Shown here one piece after another: positions 34,295-44,507 of a stretch of DNA of 64,000 nt (positions are counted from its first letter, which is position 1; the number at the start of each line of letters is the position of its first letter). Source of the stretch: Paenibacillus caui (lineage in GTDB: Bacteria > Bacillota > Bacilli > Paenibacillales > Paenibacillaceae); assembly GCF_019904135.1 (NCBI RefSeq), contig NZ_JAIOGQ010000005.1:62001-126000 (forward strand), in the 5' to 3' direction. The position numbers and the translations under genes were made by a program. The notes under the pieces were generated by a model, which searched no databases, was not told the origin of the DNA, and saw nothing but the letters and a program-made list of their open reading frames with translations.

Positions 34295-34343
34295 GTATAG
34301 TGAGGTTCATACTTGAAGACGAATTAAAACTGGAGGGACGGTT

Positions 34344-34613
34344 ATGAGCTCGCAATTTGTGATCGGATTAGCCGGACAGGCCGTTTATACGGTATTAAAA
34401 GTCAGTGCACCAATGCTGATCATTGCTTTAGTCGTCGGGCTTGTCATCAGCATATTTCAAGCAACAACACAGATTCAGGAACAAACGCTTGCTTTTGTTC
34501 CAAAGATCGTGGCTGTACTTTTGGCTCTGCTGCTGTTTGGACCGTGGATGTTGACTACCTTGGTGGATTTTACATACGGTATTTTGAACAACTTGTCCCA
34601 ATATATCGGTTAG
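34344..34613 (+). CDS. fliQ: flagellar export gate protein FliQ
   Basis: FliQ is a small export-gate component of 89 residues with two membrane hairpin helices: LKVSAPMLIIALVVGLVISI and VLLALLLFGPWMLTTLVDF. The linking segment FQATTQIQEQTLAFVPKI is the family signature. CTGGAGGGA precedes the ATG. fliR follows in 12 bases. Confidence 0.97.
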   Translation: MSSQFVIGLAGQAVYTVLKVSAPMLIIALVVGLVISIFQATTQIQEQTLAFVPKIVAVLLALLLFGPWMLTTLVDFTYGILNNLSQYIG

Positions 34614-34625
34614 GAACGGTCATTC

Positions 34626-35408
34626 ATGGATATCATGCAGGGTTTTACTATTTTTCTGCTTATTTTTTGTCGAATTACTGCTTTTTTTGTTGTCTCGCCT
34701 GTCTTTTCGGCTCGAACGGTGCCGAACATATTTAAAATCGGTTTTTCCGGCATTGTTGCGCTTATCATTTTCCTGGTGTACGGGACAACACAGACGGCTC
34801 CGTCCGATCTGACTTACATCGTCCTGATCATCCGGGAGGTATTAATCGGACTTCTCATGGGATACGTAGCTACGCTTATGTTTTCCGTCATTACGATGGC
34901 CGGTTCGTTTATCGATATTCAGATCGGATTTGGGATGGCCAACGTATTTGATCCCATGACAGGTGCTTCGGCGCCGGTAACCGGCAACTTTAAGTATTCA
35001 ATCGCATCTCTTTTTTTCCTGGGGATGAACGGCCACCATTATTTGCTGGAAGCGGTCCTCAGAAGCTATCAGTGGATTCCGCTTTCGAATGACGTATTTA
35101 ACCGGATCTACCACGGAGACTTAAGCGAATTTTTGATCCGCGCCTTCGGTCAAGCATTCATGCTCGCTTTTCAAATGGCTGCGCCTTTGATTGTTGCCCT
35201 GTTCCTTACAGATGTCGCTTTAGGCTTTCTGGCAAAGACGGCACCGCAGTTCAATATCTTTGTCATCGGCATTCCGCTGAAGATTCTCGTTGGGCTTGTG
35301 CTGCTGCTGGTGTTTATGTCCAGTATGGTGTATGCCTTTCAACAGCTGTTTGAACTGCTGTTCAGGGCGCTGGAGAATCTGCTTGGAACGCTTGGGAGCA
35401 GGCCCTGA
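34626..35408 (+). CDS. fliR: flagellar export gate protein FliR
   Basis: FliR completes the FliPQR channel. The 260-residue protein has six or so membrane segments, opening GFTIFLLIFCRITAFFVVSP. It carries the conserved GSFIDIQIGFGMANVFDP block and ends with a hydrophobic helix and FRALENLLGTLG. It is directly followed by flhB; in some species the two are fused, but here they are separate. Confidence 0.97.
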   Translation: MDIMQGFTIFLLIFCRITAFFVVSPVFSARTVPNIFKIGFSGIVALIIFLVYGTTQTAPSDLTYIVLIIREVLIGLLMGYVATLMFSVITMAGSFIDIQIGFGMANVFDPMTGASAPVTGNFKYSIASLFFLGMNGHHYLLEAVLRSYQWIPLSNDVFNRIYHGDLSEFLIRAFGQAFMLAFQMAAPLIVALFLTDVALGFLAKTAPQFNIFVIGIPLKILVGLVLLLVFMSSMVYAFQQLFELLFRALENLLGTLGSRP

Positions 35409-35431
35409 GCCTAAGAAAGGAAGGAATTGTC

Positions 35432-36520
35432 GTGGCGCTGCGTTATGAACTCGACCTTCAGCTGTTTGCCGAAGAGAAGACGGAAAAAGCAACACCGAAG
35501 AAAAGGCAGGAGGCCCGCAAAAAGGGGCAGGTTGCCAAAAGTAACGAGATCCCCGGAGCATTGGTGTTGCTTTCCTCGTTTCTTGCGCTGATGATGTTTG
35601 GAGGCTTCTATAAAGAGCGTTTGGTCGCCTTGTTCAAAGATTTTTTTCTACATAGATTGACTTCTGAAATTACGATGGAAAATGTGATAAACCTGTTCGG
35701 CAGCGCCGCCATCCAGATTGCGATTATGCTGGCGCCGATTTTCGCCGTCGTCATCATCATGGCGCTGTTATCCAACTACATCCAGGTGGGCTTCCTGCTG
35801 ACCGGCGAACCGCTCAAACTGAAGTTCAGCAAGATAGATCCGATAAAAGGGTTTAAAAATATTGTCTCGATGCGTTCGCTCGTTGAGATGCTAAAGTCTA
35901 TCTTCAAGCTGCTGGTCATCGCTGTGGTGGTATATACCACCATATCGGGGGCGCAAAGCGAAATTTCCAAAATGGGTCATATGGCCGTTGAACGGACGTT
36001 TTCTTATACCGCCAAGCTGACGATGGAGCTGGGACTGAAAATAGGCGCAGCCCTGCTGATTCTGGCGGCGGCCGATTATATGTATCAGCGTTATTCCCAT
36101 TCCAAGAGCCTGCGGATGAGCAAGCAGGATATTAAAGACGAGTATAAAAAAATGGAAGGCGATCCGCTGATCAAGGGTAAAATCCGTGAACGCCAACGCA
36201 GGATGGCGCTGCAGCGGATGATGCAGGAAATTCCTAAAGCGGATGTCATTATTACGAACCCAACGCATTTTGCCGTTGCGCTTAAATATGACGGCAATGA
36301 GATGGATGCTCCGCAGGTAATCGCAAAAGGTCAGGATTACGTTGCGCTCCGAATCAAGGACATTGCCAAGGAGCACGGGGTCATTACGATGGAAAACAAG
36401 CCGCTCGCCAGGGCATTGTTCCATAGAACGGAAATCGGGGATTCGATACCGGCCGATTTGTTCCAGGCCGTGGCCGAGGTTTTGGCTTACGTATATAAAT
36501 TGAAAGGCAGAGTGAAATAA
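35432..36520 (+). CDS. flhB: flagellar export switch protein FlhB
   Basis: FlhB sets the substrate specificity of the export gate and changes from rod/hook to filament export when FliK acts on it. The protein has 362 residues from a GTG at 35432. The N-terminal region has four membrane segments (about 30-210), followed by the cytoplasmic domain with the self-cleavage motif NPTH at residues 276-279. The released fragment then reads FAVALKYDGNEMDAPQVIAK. The N-terminus YELDLQLFAEEKTEKATPKK is family-typical. A paralogue of the C-terminal domain is encoded at 6734. Confidence 0.98.
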   Translation: MALRYELDLQLFAEEKTEKATPKKRQEARKKGQVAKSNEIPGALVLLSSFLALMMFGGFYKERLVALFKDFFLHRLTSEITMENVINLFGSAAIQIAIMLAPIFAVVIIMALLSNYIQVGFLLTGEPLKLKFSKIDPIKGFKNIVSMRSLVEMLKSIFKLLVIAVVVYTTISGAQSEISKMGHMAVERTFSYTAKLTMELGLKIGAALLILAAADYMYQRYSHSKSLRMSKQDIKDEYKKMEGDPLIKGKIRERQRRMALQRMMQEIPKADVIITNPTHFAVALKYDGNEMDAPQVIAKGQDYVALRIKDIAKEHGVITMENKPLARALFHRTEIGDSIPADLFQAVAEVLAYVYKLKGRVK

Positions 36521-36543
36521 ATGTGGGATCGGAGGCGATACGA

Positions 36544-38577
36544 ATGAAATTAAAAGATGTTTCCATATTGGTAGGGATTATCGGCATCGTCCTGATGATG
36601 GTTCTTCCGATCCCGACATGGCTGCTAAGTATCCTTCTCGTTATTAACATTTCCTTGGCAATGATGATTCTGCTCGTTGCCATGAATACGAAGGAAGCAC
36701 TTCAGTTTTCGATATTTCCGGCGATACTGCTGATTACGACGCTGTTCCGCCTGGCGCTGAATATCTCCACGACAAAGCTTATTTTGGGAGAAGCCGATGC
36801 GGGGAGTGTAGTTCATACCTTTGGCAGCTGGATCTCTCAGGGACAGCCGGTCATCGGGTTCATCGTCTTTCTGATTCTGGTCGTTGTCCAGTTTATTGTC
36901 ATCACCAGAGGCTCTGAACGCGTTGCCGAAGTCGCGGCGAGGTTTACCCTGGACGCGATGCCCGGCAAACAGATGAGCATCGACGCGGACCTTAACGCCG
37001 GACTCATCAATGAACAGCAGGCACGGGACCGCCGGACAAAAATCGAACGAGAAGCCGATTTCTACGGGGCCATGGACGGGGCGAGCAAATTTGTAAAGGG
37101 AGATGCCATTGCTTCGATCATCATCTTGTTCATCAATCTGATCGGCGGATTCATTATTGGCATGTCGATGCGGGGGATGAGCTTTATGGATGCCATCTCG
37201 ACCTATTCCTTGCTGACGATCGGGGACGGACTGGTCAGCCAGATTCCAGCCCTCCTGATATCGACATCGGCAGGTTTAATTGTCACCCGCGCTTCTTCCG
37301 AAGGGAATCTCGCCGAAGATATTACCGGCCAGCTTTTTGCCTATCCAAGGCTGATATATATTGTTGCCGGCATGCTTGCCCTGCTGGGGCTGTTTACGCC
37401 GATCGGTATTTTTGCGACCCTGCCGCTTGCGGCGCTGCTTGTTTTTGCCGCCCGCAGAATGCAGACCAATATGAACCGCAAAGCGCTTGAGCAGGAACAG
37501 CAGGAGGAGGAACAGCAGATCGAGGAAGTGCGCAGCCCTGAAAGTGTGATCAACCTGCTTCAGGTTGACCCGATTGAATTTGAGTTCGGATACGGGCTGA
37601 TCCCGCTCGCGGATACTTCGCAGGGCGGCGACCTGCTCGACCGGATTATTATGATCCGGAGGCAGTGCGCGCTCGAACTGGGCCTCGTCGTCCCGGTCAT
37701 CCGCATTCGCGACAATATTCAACTAAAACCGAACGAATACGTCATGAAAATTAAAGGAAATACGGTAGGACGCGGGGAATTATTACTTAATCACTATTTG
37801 GCCATGAGCCCGGGATTTGATGATGAATCCATTACAGGAATCGACACGGTGGAGCCGGCTTTCGGACTTCCCGCCTTGTGGATTGATGAAGCGACCAAGG
37901 AACGTGCGGAGATGGCAGGATATACCGTTGTAGACCCGCCGTCCGTTGTAGCTACTCATTTGACGGAAACGATCAAGAAGCATGCGCATGAATTGCTTGG
38001 AAGACAAGAGACCAAGGCGCTTATCGACAATCTTCGGGAAAGCTATCCGGCTCTCGTGGACGATCTTATTCCGTCGGTGCTGTCCATTGGCGATGTTCAG
38101 AAGGTTCTGGCCAAGCTGCTGCGCGAGAAAATATCGATTCGCGATATGGTTACCATTTTCGAGACGCTTGCCGATTACGGCAGCTATACGAAGGATCCGG
38201 AAGTGCTGACCGAATACGTCCGTCAGGCCTTGTCGCGTCAAATCACCCAGCAGTTTACGCACGAGGGCGAAACGATGCAGGTCATTACGGTTGGTCCTGC
38301 CCTGGAGAAGAAAATAGCGGAAAGTGTTCAGCAAACCGATCAAGGCAGTTATGTAGCCCTCGATCCGGTATCGACGCAAACTGTATTTCAGAAGCTGAGC
38401 GAACAAATTAACCGGCTCATTCAAGCCGGCCAGCAGCCGATCGTGCTGACTTCGCCGACGATCCGCATGTACCTGAGACAGGTGATGGAAAGAACGATGC
38501 AGGATGTGCCCGTACTTTCCTATAGCGAGCTTGAACCAAATGTAGAGATTCAGAGCGTGGGAGTGGTCAATCTATGA
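36544..38577 (+). CDS. flhA: flagellar export gate protein FlhA
   Basis: FlhA is the large nonameric gate component that receives substrate-chaperone complexes and uses the proton gradient. I chose the ATG at 36544, eight bases after GGAGG, giving 677 residues; a GTG at 36523 would overlap that site's upstream sequence. Residues 1-315 have eight membrane segments with the FHIPEP signature region RFTLDAMPGKQMSIDADLNA. The cytoplasmic domain (about 330-677) is complete. The stop overlaps the flhF start. Confidence 0.98.
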   Translation: MKLKDVSILVGIIGIVLMMVLPIPTWLLSILLVINISLAMMILLVAMNTKEALQFSIFPAILLITTLFRLALNISTTKLILGEADAGSVVHTFGSWISQGQPVIGFIVFLILVVVQFIVITRGSERVAEVAARFTLDAMPGKQMSIDADLNAGLINEQQARDRRTKIEREADFYGAMDGASKFVKGDAIASIIILFINLIGGFIIGMSMRGMSFMDAISTYSLLTIGDGLVSQIPALLISTSAGLIVTRASSEGNLAEDITGQLFAYPRLIYIVAGMLALLGLFTPIGIFATLPLAALLVFAARRMQTNMNRKALEQEQQEEEQQIEEVRSPESVINLLQVDPIEFEFGYGLIPLADTSQGGDLLDRIIMIRRQCALELGLVVPVIRIRDNIQLKPNEYVMKIKGNTVGRGELLLNHYLAMSPGFDDESITGIDTVEPAFGLPALWIDEATKERAEMAGYTVVDPPSVVATHLTETIKKHAHELLGRQETKALIDNLRESYPALVDDLIPSVLSIGDVQKVLAKLLREKISIRDMVTIFETLADYGSYTKDPEVLTEYVRQALSRQITQQFTHEGETMQVITVGPALEKKIAESVQQTDQGSYVALDPVSTQTVFQKLSEQINRLIQAGQQPIVLTSPTIRMYLRQVMERTMQDVPVLSYSELEPNVEIQSVGVVNL

Positions 38578-40082
38578 GAGTAAAACGGTATATCGTGGAT
38601 TCCATGCCTGACGCGATGGTCAAGATTCGAAAAGATCTGGGCAGCGATGCGGTCATTCTGAGCAACAAAAAGGTGAAGGTTGGCGGATTTCTAGGCATGT
38701 TCGGCCAAGTGAAGTTGGAGGTTATCGCCGCCGTTGAGTCGTTGGAAACGGATCACCCCGGTTCTACAGCGATCAAATCCACGCCGCAGCCGGTTCCGGC
38801 TAGCGGCAAGCCAAGCAGTCCCGCCTCGAATCATCCGGCAGTTGCCGCCTTGCTGGCACAATCCGCAGCAGCTCGTACAGCGCCTGGGGAAAGAAACGGT
38901 CAGCAGGCGCCAGACAGGCCGGTGCTTGCTGGGAGGCGCTCGGTTCCCCAGGCTTACCGGCGAACAACCGAACTGCTTTCAGGCCTGAATGAAGAAGTGA
39001 AGGCAGTTCAGCCGTCAGCGGATAGGCAGAACTTGGAGGAAACGAAGGCTGCCGAACTCTCCCGTGCGCTAAAGTCGGCATTTGAATCGGCATCTGCAGG
39101 AGAGGCGGTCCCCCAGGCTTCGGATGAAGCCATGGACAAGCCGATGGTTCCATCCATTCGCGGATCGGAACGGCAGCGGCCGGCCGAAGGCGCCGAACCC
39201 CCGTATAGTGAAAGTCTGAAAGAAGATATTCGCCAAATGAGGTCGATGATCAGCGAGCTTGCGCGCCAGCAGCGAAATGAACGGACTCTTCCCGATCCGC
39301 TTCAAACGCTGCTTGAGCAGTTCAAGCAGCAGGATGTGGATTCAAGGCTGGCTGAAAGCTGGATCGAGCCGGCCTACGAGAAATGGAAGAAATCCGGGGA
39401 AACGCTGGGCGATCAGGAATTGGTGCAGGCTGTCAGGTCCGAATTGGAGCATTTTCTGGACGGCCGCATTTCCGAAGAAATTGCCGAAAATACAAGAATG
39501 GTTTATGTCGCAGGTCCGACAGGCGTAGGCAAAACAACAACGATCGCTAAAATGGCCGCGGACCAGATTTTTCGCAAGCACAAAAAAGTAGGCTTTATAA
39601 CCGCCGATACATACCGGATTTCGGCTGTCGAGCAGCTTAGAACCTACGCCTCCATTTTGAATGTTCCGCTGGAAGTGGTGCAGTCGCCAGGCGACATGAA
39701 GCGGGCGGTTTCGCGGCTTGAGGAATGTGATCTTGTTTTTGTGGACACCGCCGGGCGAAATTATTTGAATGAATTGTACGTAGCGGAGCTTCACAGCCTG
39801 CTGACGCTGAGAGAGCAAAGCGAAACCTGCCTTGTGCTTAGTCTGACGTCCAAATCATCGGATATGCGGCTCATCACGGAGCATTTCTCCAAATACGGCC
39901 TGGACAAGGTTATTTTCACAAAGCTGGATGAAACGGAAAGCTTCGGCTCCATGTTTAATCTGCTGTTCGAGTATCCGCTTCAGCTTATGTTTCTCACGAA
40001 CGGCCAGACCGTTCCGGATGATCTAATCAGCGCAAACAGCGAACTTTTGGTGAACGAGCTTCTCGGAGTTGCTCCTTCATGA
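38574..40082 (+). CDS. flhF: SRP-type GTPase FlhF
   Basis: FlhF, a paralogue of Ffh and FtsY, marks where flagella are built. The protein has 502 residues, longer than B. subtilis FlhF (366), because the region between the N-terminal B domain (1-60, RVKRYIVDSMPDAMVKIRKD) and the N-G domains is a long Pro/Ala/Gln/Ser-rich stretch (about 60-210). The GTPase P-loop GPTGVGKTT is near 314, with ITADTYRISAVEQLRTYA, DTAGRN and KLDE following. ATG overlaps the flhA stop, and the stop overlaps flhG. Confidence 0.96.
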   Translation: MRVKRYIVDSMPDAMVKIRKDLGSDAVILSNKKVKVGGFLGMFGQVKLEVIAAVESLETDHPGSTAIKSTPQPVPASGKPSSPASNHPAVAALLAQSAAARTAPGERNGQQAPDRPVLAGRRSVPQAYRRTTELLSGLNEEVKAVQPSADRQNLEETKAAELSRALKSAFESASAGEAVPQASDEAMDKPMVPSIRGSERQRPAEGAEPPYSESLKEDIRQMRSMISELARQQRNERTLPDPLQTLLEQFKQQDVDSRLAESWIEPAYEKWKKSGETLGDQELVQAVRSELEHFLDGRISEEIAENTRMVYVAGPTGVGKTTTIAKMAADQIFRKHKKVGFITADTYRISAVEQLRTYASILNVPLEVVQSPGDMKRAVSRLEECDLVFVDTAGRNYLNELYVAELHSLLTLREQSETCLVLSLTSKSSDMRLITEHFSKYGLDKVIFTKLDETESFGSMFNLLFEYPLQLMFLTNGQTVPDDLISANSELLVNELLGVAPS

Positions 40083-40969
40083 AAGACCAGGCAGAATCTC
40101 TGAGAGCGATGATCCAGTCGATGGAGCAGCCGCAACCGGAAGCTGGACGTTCGCAGTGTACTGCCAAAATCATTACGGTAAGCAGCGGGAAGGGCGGGGT
40201 TGGAAAATCCAACTTCACTTTAAATTTGGCTCTATCGCTCAAAACTTACGGCAAAAAGGTACTGCTGTTTGACGCTGACATCGGGATGGCTAATATTGAT
40301 GTGCTTATGGGCGTCAGACCCAAGTACAGCCTGTACCATCTGCTGAAGAGAGAAAAGACCGTTTCAGAGATTATAGAGTATGGGGAAGGGGGGCTTCCCT
40401 TTATTGCGGGCGGCTCCGGCCTGACTGAACTGTTTACTCTGTCGGATCAGGATTTACACTATTTTACCGGGCAAATCGAAGAAATCGCCGCAGAAATGGA
40501 CTACATTTTATTTGATACCGGTGCAGGTCTTTCCAAGGAAACATTCCAATTTATTGCAGCCGCGGATGAATGCTTTGTCGTTACAACGCCGGAGCCCACG
40601 TCGATCACGGATGCATATGCGCTGATCAAGGTGGTCAGCGGCTCCCGCCCGGATGTAAAGTTCAAACTCATGATCAATCGGGTGGCGGATGAGAAAGAAG
40701 CCCGGTTCGTGGCTGACAAAATTAAGCTGGCTGCACGAAGGTTTCTGAATATGGAAATAGCTCTTCTTGGCTATATAAGGGACGAGGCTTACGTCATGAA
40801 TTCGGTAAAAAGGCAGATTCCGTTCACGATCGCTTATCCTCATTGTGCCGCTTCGCGGGACATTCGGCAGATTGCCCGGACTTTGGCCGAGGAGAGCGAG
40901 GTTAAACAGGAAGGTGCTTTGACGGGAATCAGGGGATTTTTACAGAAATGGCTGCTGCGAACTAAATGA
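40079..40969 (+). CDS. flhG: MinD-like ATPase FlhG (YlxH)
   Basis: FlhG limits flagellar number and placement and stimulates the GTPase of FlhF. The 296-residue protein begins with the activator motif KDQAESLRAMIQ (DQAxxLR) known to act on FlhF, followed by the deviant Walker A SSGKGGVGKS at residues 35-44. YILFDTGAGLSKETFQFI holds the second ATPase motif, and a C-terminal amphipathic helix is likely. ATG overlaps the flhF stop. Confidence 0.96.
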   Translation: MKDQAESLRAMIQSMEQPQPEAGRSQCTAKIITVSSGKGGVGKSNFTLNLALSLKTYGKKVLLFDADIGMANIDVLMGVRPKYSLYHLLKREKTVSEIIEYGEGGLPFIAGGSGLTELFTLSDQDLHYFTGQIEEIAAEMDYILFDTGAGLSKETFQFIAAADECFVVTTPEPTSITDAYALIKVVSGSRPDVKFKLMINRVADEKEARFVADKIKLAARRFLNMEIALLGYIRDEAYVMNSVKRQIPFTIAYPHCAASRDIRQIARTLAEESEVKQEGALTGIRGFLQKWLLRTK

Positions 40970-40995
40970 TTCTTCACAAGAACAGAGGTGCGCAA

Positions 40996-42330
40996 GTGAA
41001 ACCTTATCGGATCTTGGTAGTCGATGATTCGCCTTTTATGCGCAAGATTATTACCGATTTGATTGAACAGGACCCTGCCTTTTGGGTCGAAAGAACCGCT
41101 GCGAACGGCAGTGAGGCTTTGGAGCTGATTAAAGAGCTGTCGCCGGATCTGGTGACTATGGATATCGAGATGCCGGAGATGAATGGCCTTGAAGCTCTCC
41201 GCAGCATCATGAAGGAGCATCCGGTTCCGGTGATTATGCTCTCGGGCATTAACGAGCAGGGGATGCGCGAAACGATCATGGCGCTCGAGCTTGGCGCGTT
41301 TGACTTTATCCGGAAGCCTTCAATTTCAGCGGGCTCTCAGGGCATTGATGAGATCGGAAGGGTTCTTCGCCTTCAGATTCAGGCCGCGATGGCCAGCAGG
41401 CAGCGGCGCGCTGCACGCGAAGAGGCGCTGAAGAAGCAGGCGGAAGAGCCTTCGGCGCTTCCGCAGCCCCTGCCCGGAGCCGGCTTGGGAAAACCGGCTC
41501 CGGGCATAGCCGCGGCGGGGCGCAAAGCCTCCGCCGAGAGCAAGGCGCCGCCGCCGGGCGTCTGGAAGGAACCGGCGGGGCCGGTTCCGCCGAAGCGCGG
41601 CAAAGCGCCTGTGTCCCCTGCCGCAAAGCGGCCCCGTGAGCGGAAGGCCGCCCGGCCTTCCGCTTCGGAGGATGCGGCAGCAATAGCCGTGCCGCCGGCG
41701 GTTGCTCAGCCGCCGGCCGCAAACAACCCTAAGCCCGCGGCAGTCCCGGGCCGCTTTCAGCACATCGTGGCAGTGGGCTGCTCCACGGGCGGGCCGAAGG
41801 CGCTCAAGGTGCTGCTCGAATCGCTGCCGGGTAACTTTCCGGCGCCGATCGTCATTGTGCAGCATATGCCGCCCAGCTTTACCAAGTCGCTGGCCCAGCG
41901 TCTGAACAGCCTGAGCCCTTTGACGGTTGTAGAAGCCGAGCAGGGCATGGCGCTTGACAAGGGGACGGCCTACATTGCTCCCGGCGGCAAGCATACCCGG
42001 ATTACGCAAGGGGAGGACGGCATCTGCCGCATCAGCCTGAGGAGCGATGAGCTGCGAAACGGGCACAGGCCATCTGTGGACGTTATGTATGAGTCATTGC
42101 TAACTTTAGAATCATTGCACATCCATGCGGTGCTCCTTACGGGCATGGGAAGTGACGGAGCCAAAGCGATGAAGCAGCTCTATGATCAGGGAGTAACGTC
42201 CACGATAGCGGAGAGCGAGGAGAGCTGCGTTGTTTATGGAATGCCTCGTTCAGCGGTAGAACTCGGCTGTGTGCATGATATTTTGCCGCTCCATGAAATT
42301 GCGCCGAAGCTTGCACAAATTGTGAAATAA
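40996..42330 (+). CDS. cheB: chemotaxis protein-glutamate methylesterase/deamidase CheB
   Basis: CheB removes methyl groups from receptors and is activated by CheA. I prefer the GTG at 40996, five bases after AGAGGTG (444 residues, opening KPYRILVVDDS); an ATG at 40966 overlaps the flhG stop and is a real alternative. The receiver domain has Asp10/Asp11 and phospho-acceptor Asp56. The linker (about 132-250) is unusually long and rich in Pro, Ala, Lys and Arg with raised GC. The esterase domain has the catalytic serine in GCSTGG (Ser263), then VQHMPPSFTKSLAQRL and the acidic residue in GMGSDGAKAM. Confidence 0.97.
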   Translation: MKPYRILVVDDSPFMRKIITDLIEQDPAFWVERTAANGSEALELIKELSPDLVTMDIEMPEMNGLEALRSIMKEHPVPVIMLSGINEQGMRETIMALELGAFDFIRKPSISAGSQGIDEIGRVLRLQIQAAMASRQRRAAREEALKKQAEEPSALPQPLPGAGLGKPAPGIAAAGRKASAESKAPPPGVWKEPAGPVPPKRGKAPVSPAAKRPRERKAARPSASEDAAAIAVPPAVAQPPAANNPKPAAVPGRFQHIVAVGCSTGGPKALKVLLESLPGNFPAPIVIVQHMPPSFTKSLAQRLNSLSPLTVVEAEQGMALDKGTAYIAPGGKHTRITQGEDGICRISLRSDELRNGHRPSVDVMYESLLTLESLHIHAVLLTGMGSDGAKAMKQLYDQGVTSTIAESEESCVVYGMPRSAVELGCVHDILPLHEIAPKLAQIVK

Positions 42331-42360
42331 GAACTGATCCCTTGGAGGAGGTGCCTCACC

Positions 42361-44451
42361 ATGGACATGAATCAATATTTATCCATGTTTATTGATGAGT
42401 CTAACGATCACCTGCAGTCCTTGAATGAAAACATGCTGCAGCTGGAAGACAATCCGGAAGATATTGCAATCGTACAGGTTATATTCCGTTCTGCCCACAC
42501 GCTAAAAGGCATGGCGGCAACGATGGGATTTGAAGATTTGGCATCATTGACGCACCAAATGGAGAATGTGCTCGATTTGGTGCGCAATGACAAGCTGAAA
42601 ATGCAGGATTATATTTTCGACACGCTATTCAAGAGTCTGGATGCTCTGCAGTCGATGGTGCTGGACATTACGCAAGGCGGGGAAGGCAAGGCGGATGTTG
42701 CAGCTATCGTAGACTCGCTACAGGCCATTGTCCGTGGAGAGAAGCCGGGGGCGGGCAAGGCGGATTCCGCGGCTGCTTCGGGTTCTACCGGAGAAGCGCC
42801 CAAAACGGCGATCGAGCTGGACGAGTTTCAGCAATCCGTACTGGAGCAGTCCTTGGCGGAAGGCCATAAGGTCCATTATATTGAAGTTTCGATTCGTGAA
42901 GATTGTCAATTAAAAGCCGTGCGCGCCTATATGGTTTTTGATCTTCTTGAACGCTTCGGTGAGATTGTGAAGTCCTCGCCTACCGTTCAAGAGATCGAGC
43001 AGGAGAAATTCGATACCAGTTTTGCACTGTATTACATAACACAGAAAGATTCGGCGGATCTTGAAAGCATGATTATGAATGTTTCCGAAATCGCAACCGC
43101 CAAAGTGATTCCGGCGGGCCAGGAGTCGTTGGGACAGCTTACAGCTTCGGCGAGCAAGCAAGCGGCTGCTGCGTCTGAGGCGCCTGAAGCACCTGCCGCT
43201 GCTTCTTCAGCCGCTTCTGCCCCGGCGAAAGCAGCTGCGCCCAAAGGTTCGGCACAGGACAAAGCTCCTGCAAAGCGGCATGGTACAGGAACTCCCGTTC
43301 CTTCCCGTACCATTCGGGTTGACATTGAACGCCTTGACGCACTGATGAATTTGTTCAGCGAGCTGTTAATTGACCGGGTAAGGATGGAGCAGCTTGCGAG
43401 CGAGATTAAGCGCAGCGAGCTGACGGAAGCCGTTGAGCATATGGCCCGCGTCGGCAACGACCTGCAGAACATTGTGCTCAAGCTGCGAATGGTACCGGTA
43501 GATACTGTTTTTAACCGGTTTCCGAGAATGGTGCGTGATTTGTCCAAATCGCTCGACAAGAAAATTGATCTTGTCATTACAGGGGCCGAGACCGAGCTGG
43601 ACCGGACGGTTATTGATGAAATCGGCGATCCGCTTGTGCATTTGCTTCGCAATGCCGTGGACCACGGGGTTGAAACCACTAGCGAACGTATCGCAGCCGG
43701 CAAGCCTGAAACGGGAACCATCAATCTGAAGGCTTTTCACAGCGGAAATCACGTGTTCATTGAAATCGTGGATGACGGTCATGGCATTGACCGGGAGAAG
43801 GTGGCCGCCAAGGCGATCAAGAACGGCATCCTGACCAAGGAACAGGCAAGCGGCATGAGCGATGACGAAATTGCTTTGCTGTTGTTTGCTCCCGGCTTCA
43901 GCACGGCGGAGAAAATTTCCGATATTTCCGGGCGCGGCGTCGGGCTGGATGTCGTGAAATCGAAGATTGAATCTCTGGGCGGGACCGTTCATGTGACCTC
44001 TACGCTCGGCCAAGGCTCCAAATTTTCGGTGCAGCTTCCGCTTACCTTGTCCATCATTTCGGCGATGCTGATCAAGGTAGGCGATGAAAAGTATGCAATC
44101 CCTCTCTCCTCCATCGTAGAAACCGGTTTGCTCAAGAGGTCGCAGATTCGTGAAGTTCACGGCTACAAAATGATTCCTTACCGTAATTCGAACATCCCGC
44201 TTCTGTCGCTAAAACAGATTTTCTCTATTCCCGGCTTTGATGAAGAAAGCGAAGAAGAATCGGAGATTGTCGTCATTCGCAAGGGAGACCGCATAGCCGC
44301 GCTGACCGTTGAGGACTTCATTGGACAGAGCGAGATTGTAATCAAGAACCTTGGCAAATATCTGCCTTCCATTCAGGGAGTTGCGGGGGGCACGATTCTT
44401 GGCGACGGCCAGGTCGCGCTGATTATTGATCCCAACGCTTTTATCAAATAG
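42361..44451 (+). CDS. cheA: chemotaxis histidine kinase CheA
   Basis: CheA is the kinase of the receptor arrays. The 696-residue protein shows all five domains. P1 has the phosphorylated histidine His46 in HTLKGMAATMGF. P2 (about 160-250) is the CheY/CheB-binding domain. An Ala/Pro-rich linker leads to P3, the dimerisation helices with IRVDIERLDALMNLFSELLI. P4 is the ATPase domain with LVHLLRNAVDHGVE, DDGHGID and GRGVGLDVV. P5 is the CheW-like domain ending near AFIK. GGAGGAGG precedes the ATG. Confidence 0.98.
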   Translation: MDMNQYLSMFIDESNDHLQSLNENMLQLEDNPEDIAIVQVIFRSAHTLKGMAATMGFEDLASLTHQMENVLDLVRNDKLKMQDYIFDTLFKSLDALQSMVLDITQGGEGKADVAAIVDSLQAIVRGEKPGAGKADSAAASGSTGEAPKTAIELDEFQQSVLEQSLAEGHKVHYIEVSIREDCQLKAVRAYMVFDLLERFGEIVKSSPTVQEIEQEKFDTSFALYYITQKDSADLESMIMNVSEIATAKVIPAGQESLGQLTASASKQAAAASEAPEAPAAASSAASAPAKAAAPKGSAQDKAPAKRHGTGTPVPSRTIRVDIERLDALMNLFSELLIDRVRMEQLASEIKRSELTEAVEHMARVGNDLQNIVLKLRMVPVDTVFNRFPRMVRDLSKSLDKKIDLVITGAETELDRTVIDEIGDPLVHLLRNAVDHGVETTSERIAAGKPETGTINLKAFHSGNHVFIEIVDDGHGIDREKVAAKAIKNGILTKEQASGMSDDEIALLLFAPGFSTAEKISDISGRGVGLDVVKSKIESLGGTVHVTSTLGQGSKFSVQLPLTLSIISAMLIKVGDEKYAIPLSSIVETGLLKRSQIREVHGYKMIPYRNSNIPLLSLKQIFSIPGFDEESEEESEIVVIRKGDRIAALTVEDFIGQSEIVIKNLGKYLPSIQGVAGGTILGDGQVALIIDPNAFIK

Positions 44452-44507
44452 CTGGTCATAGATTGATTTAGGAACAGTCTTAAGAACAATTTAAGGAGGA
44501 GTTATCC

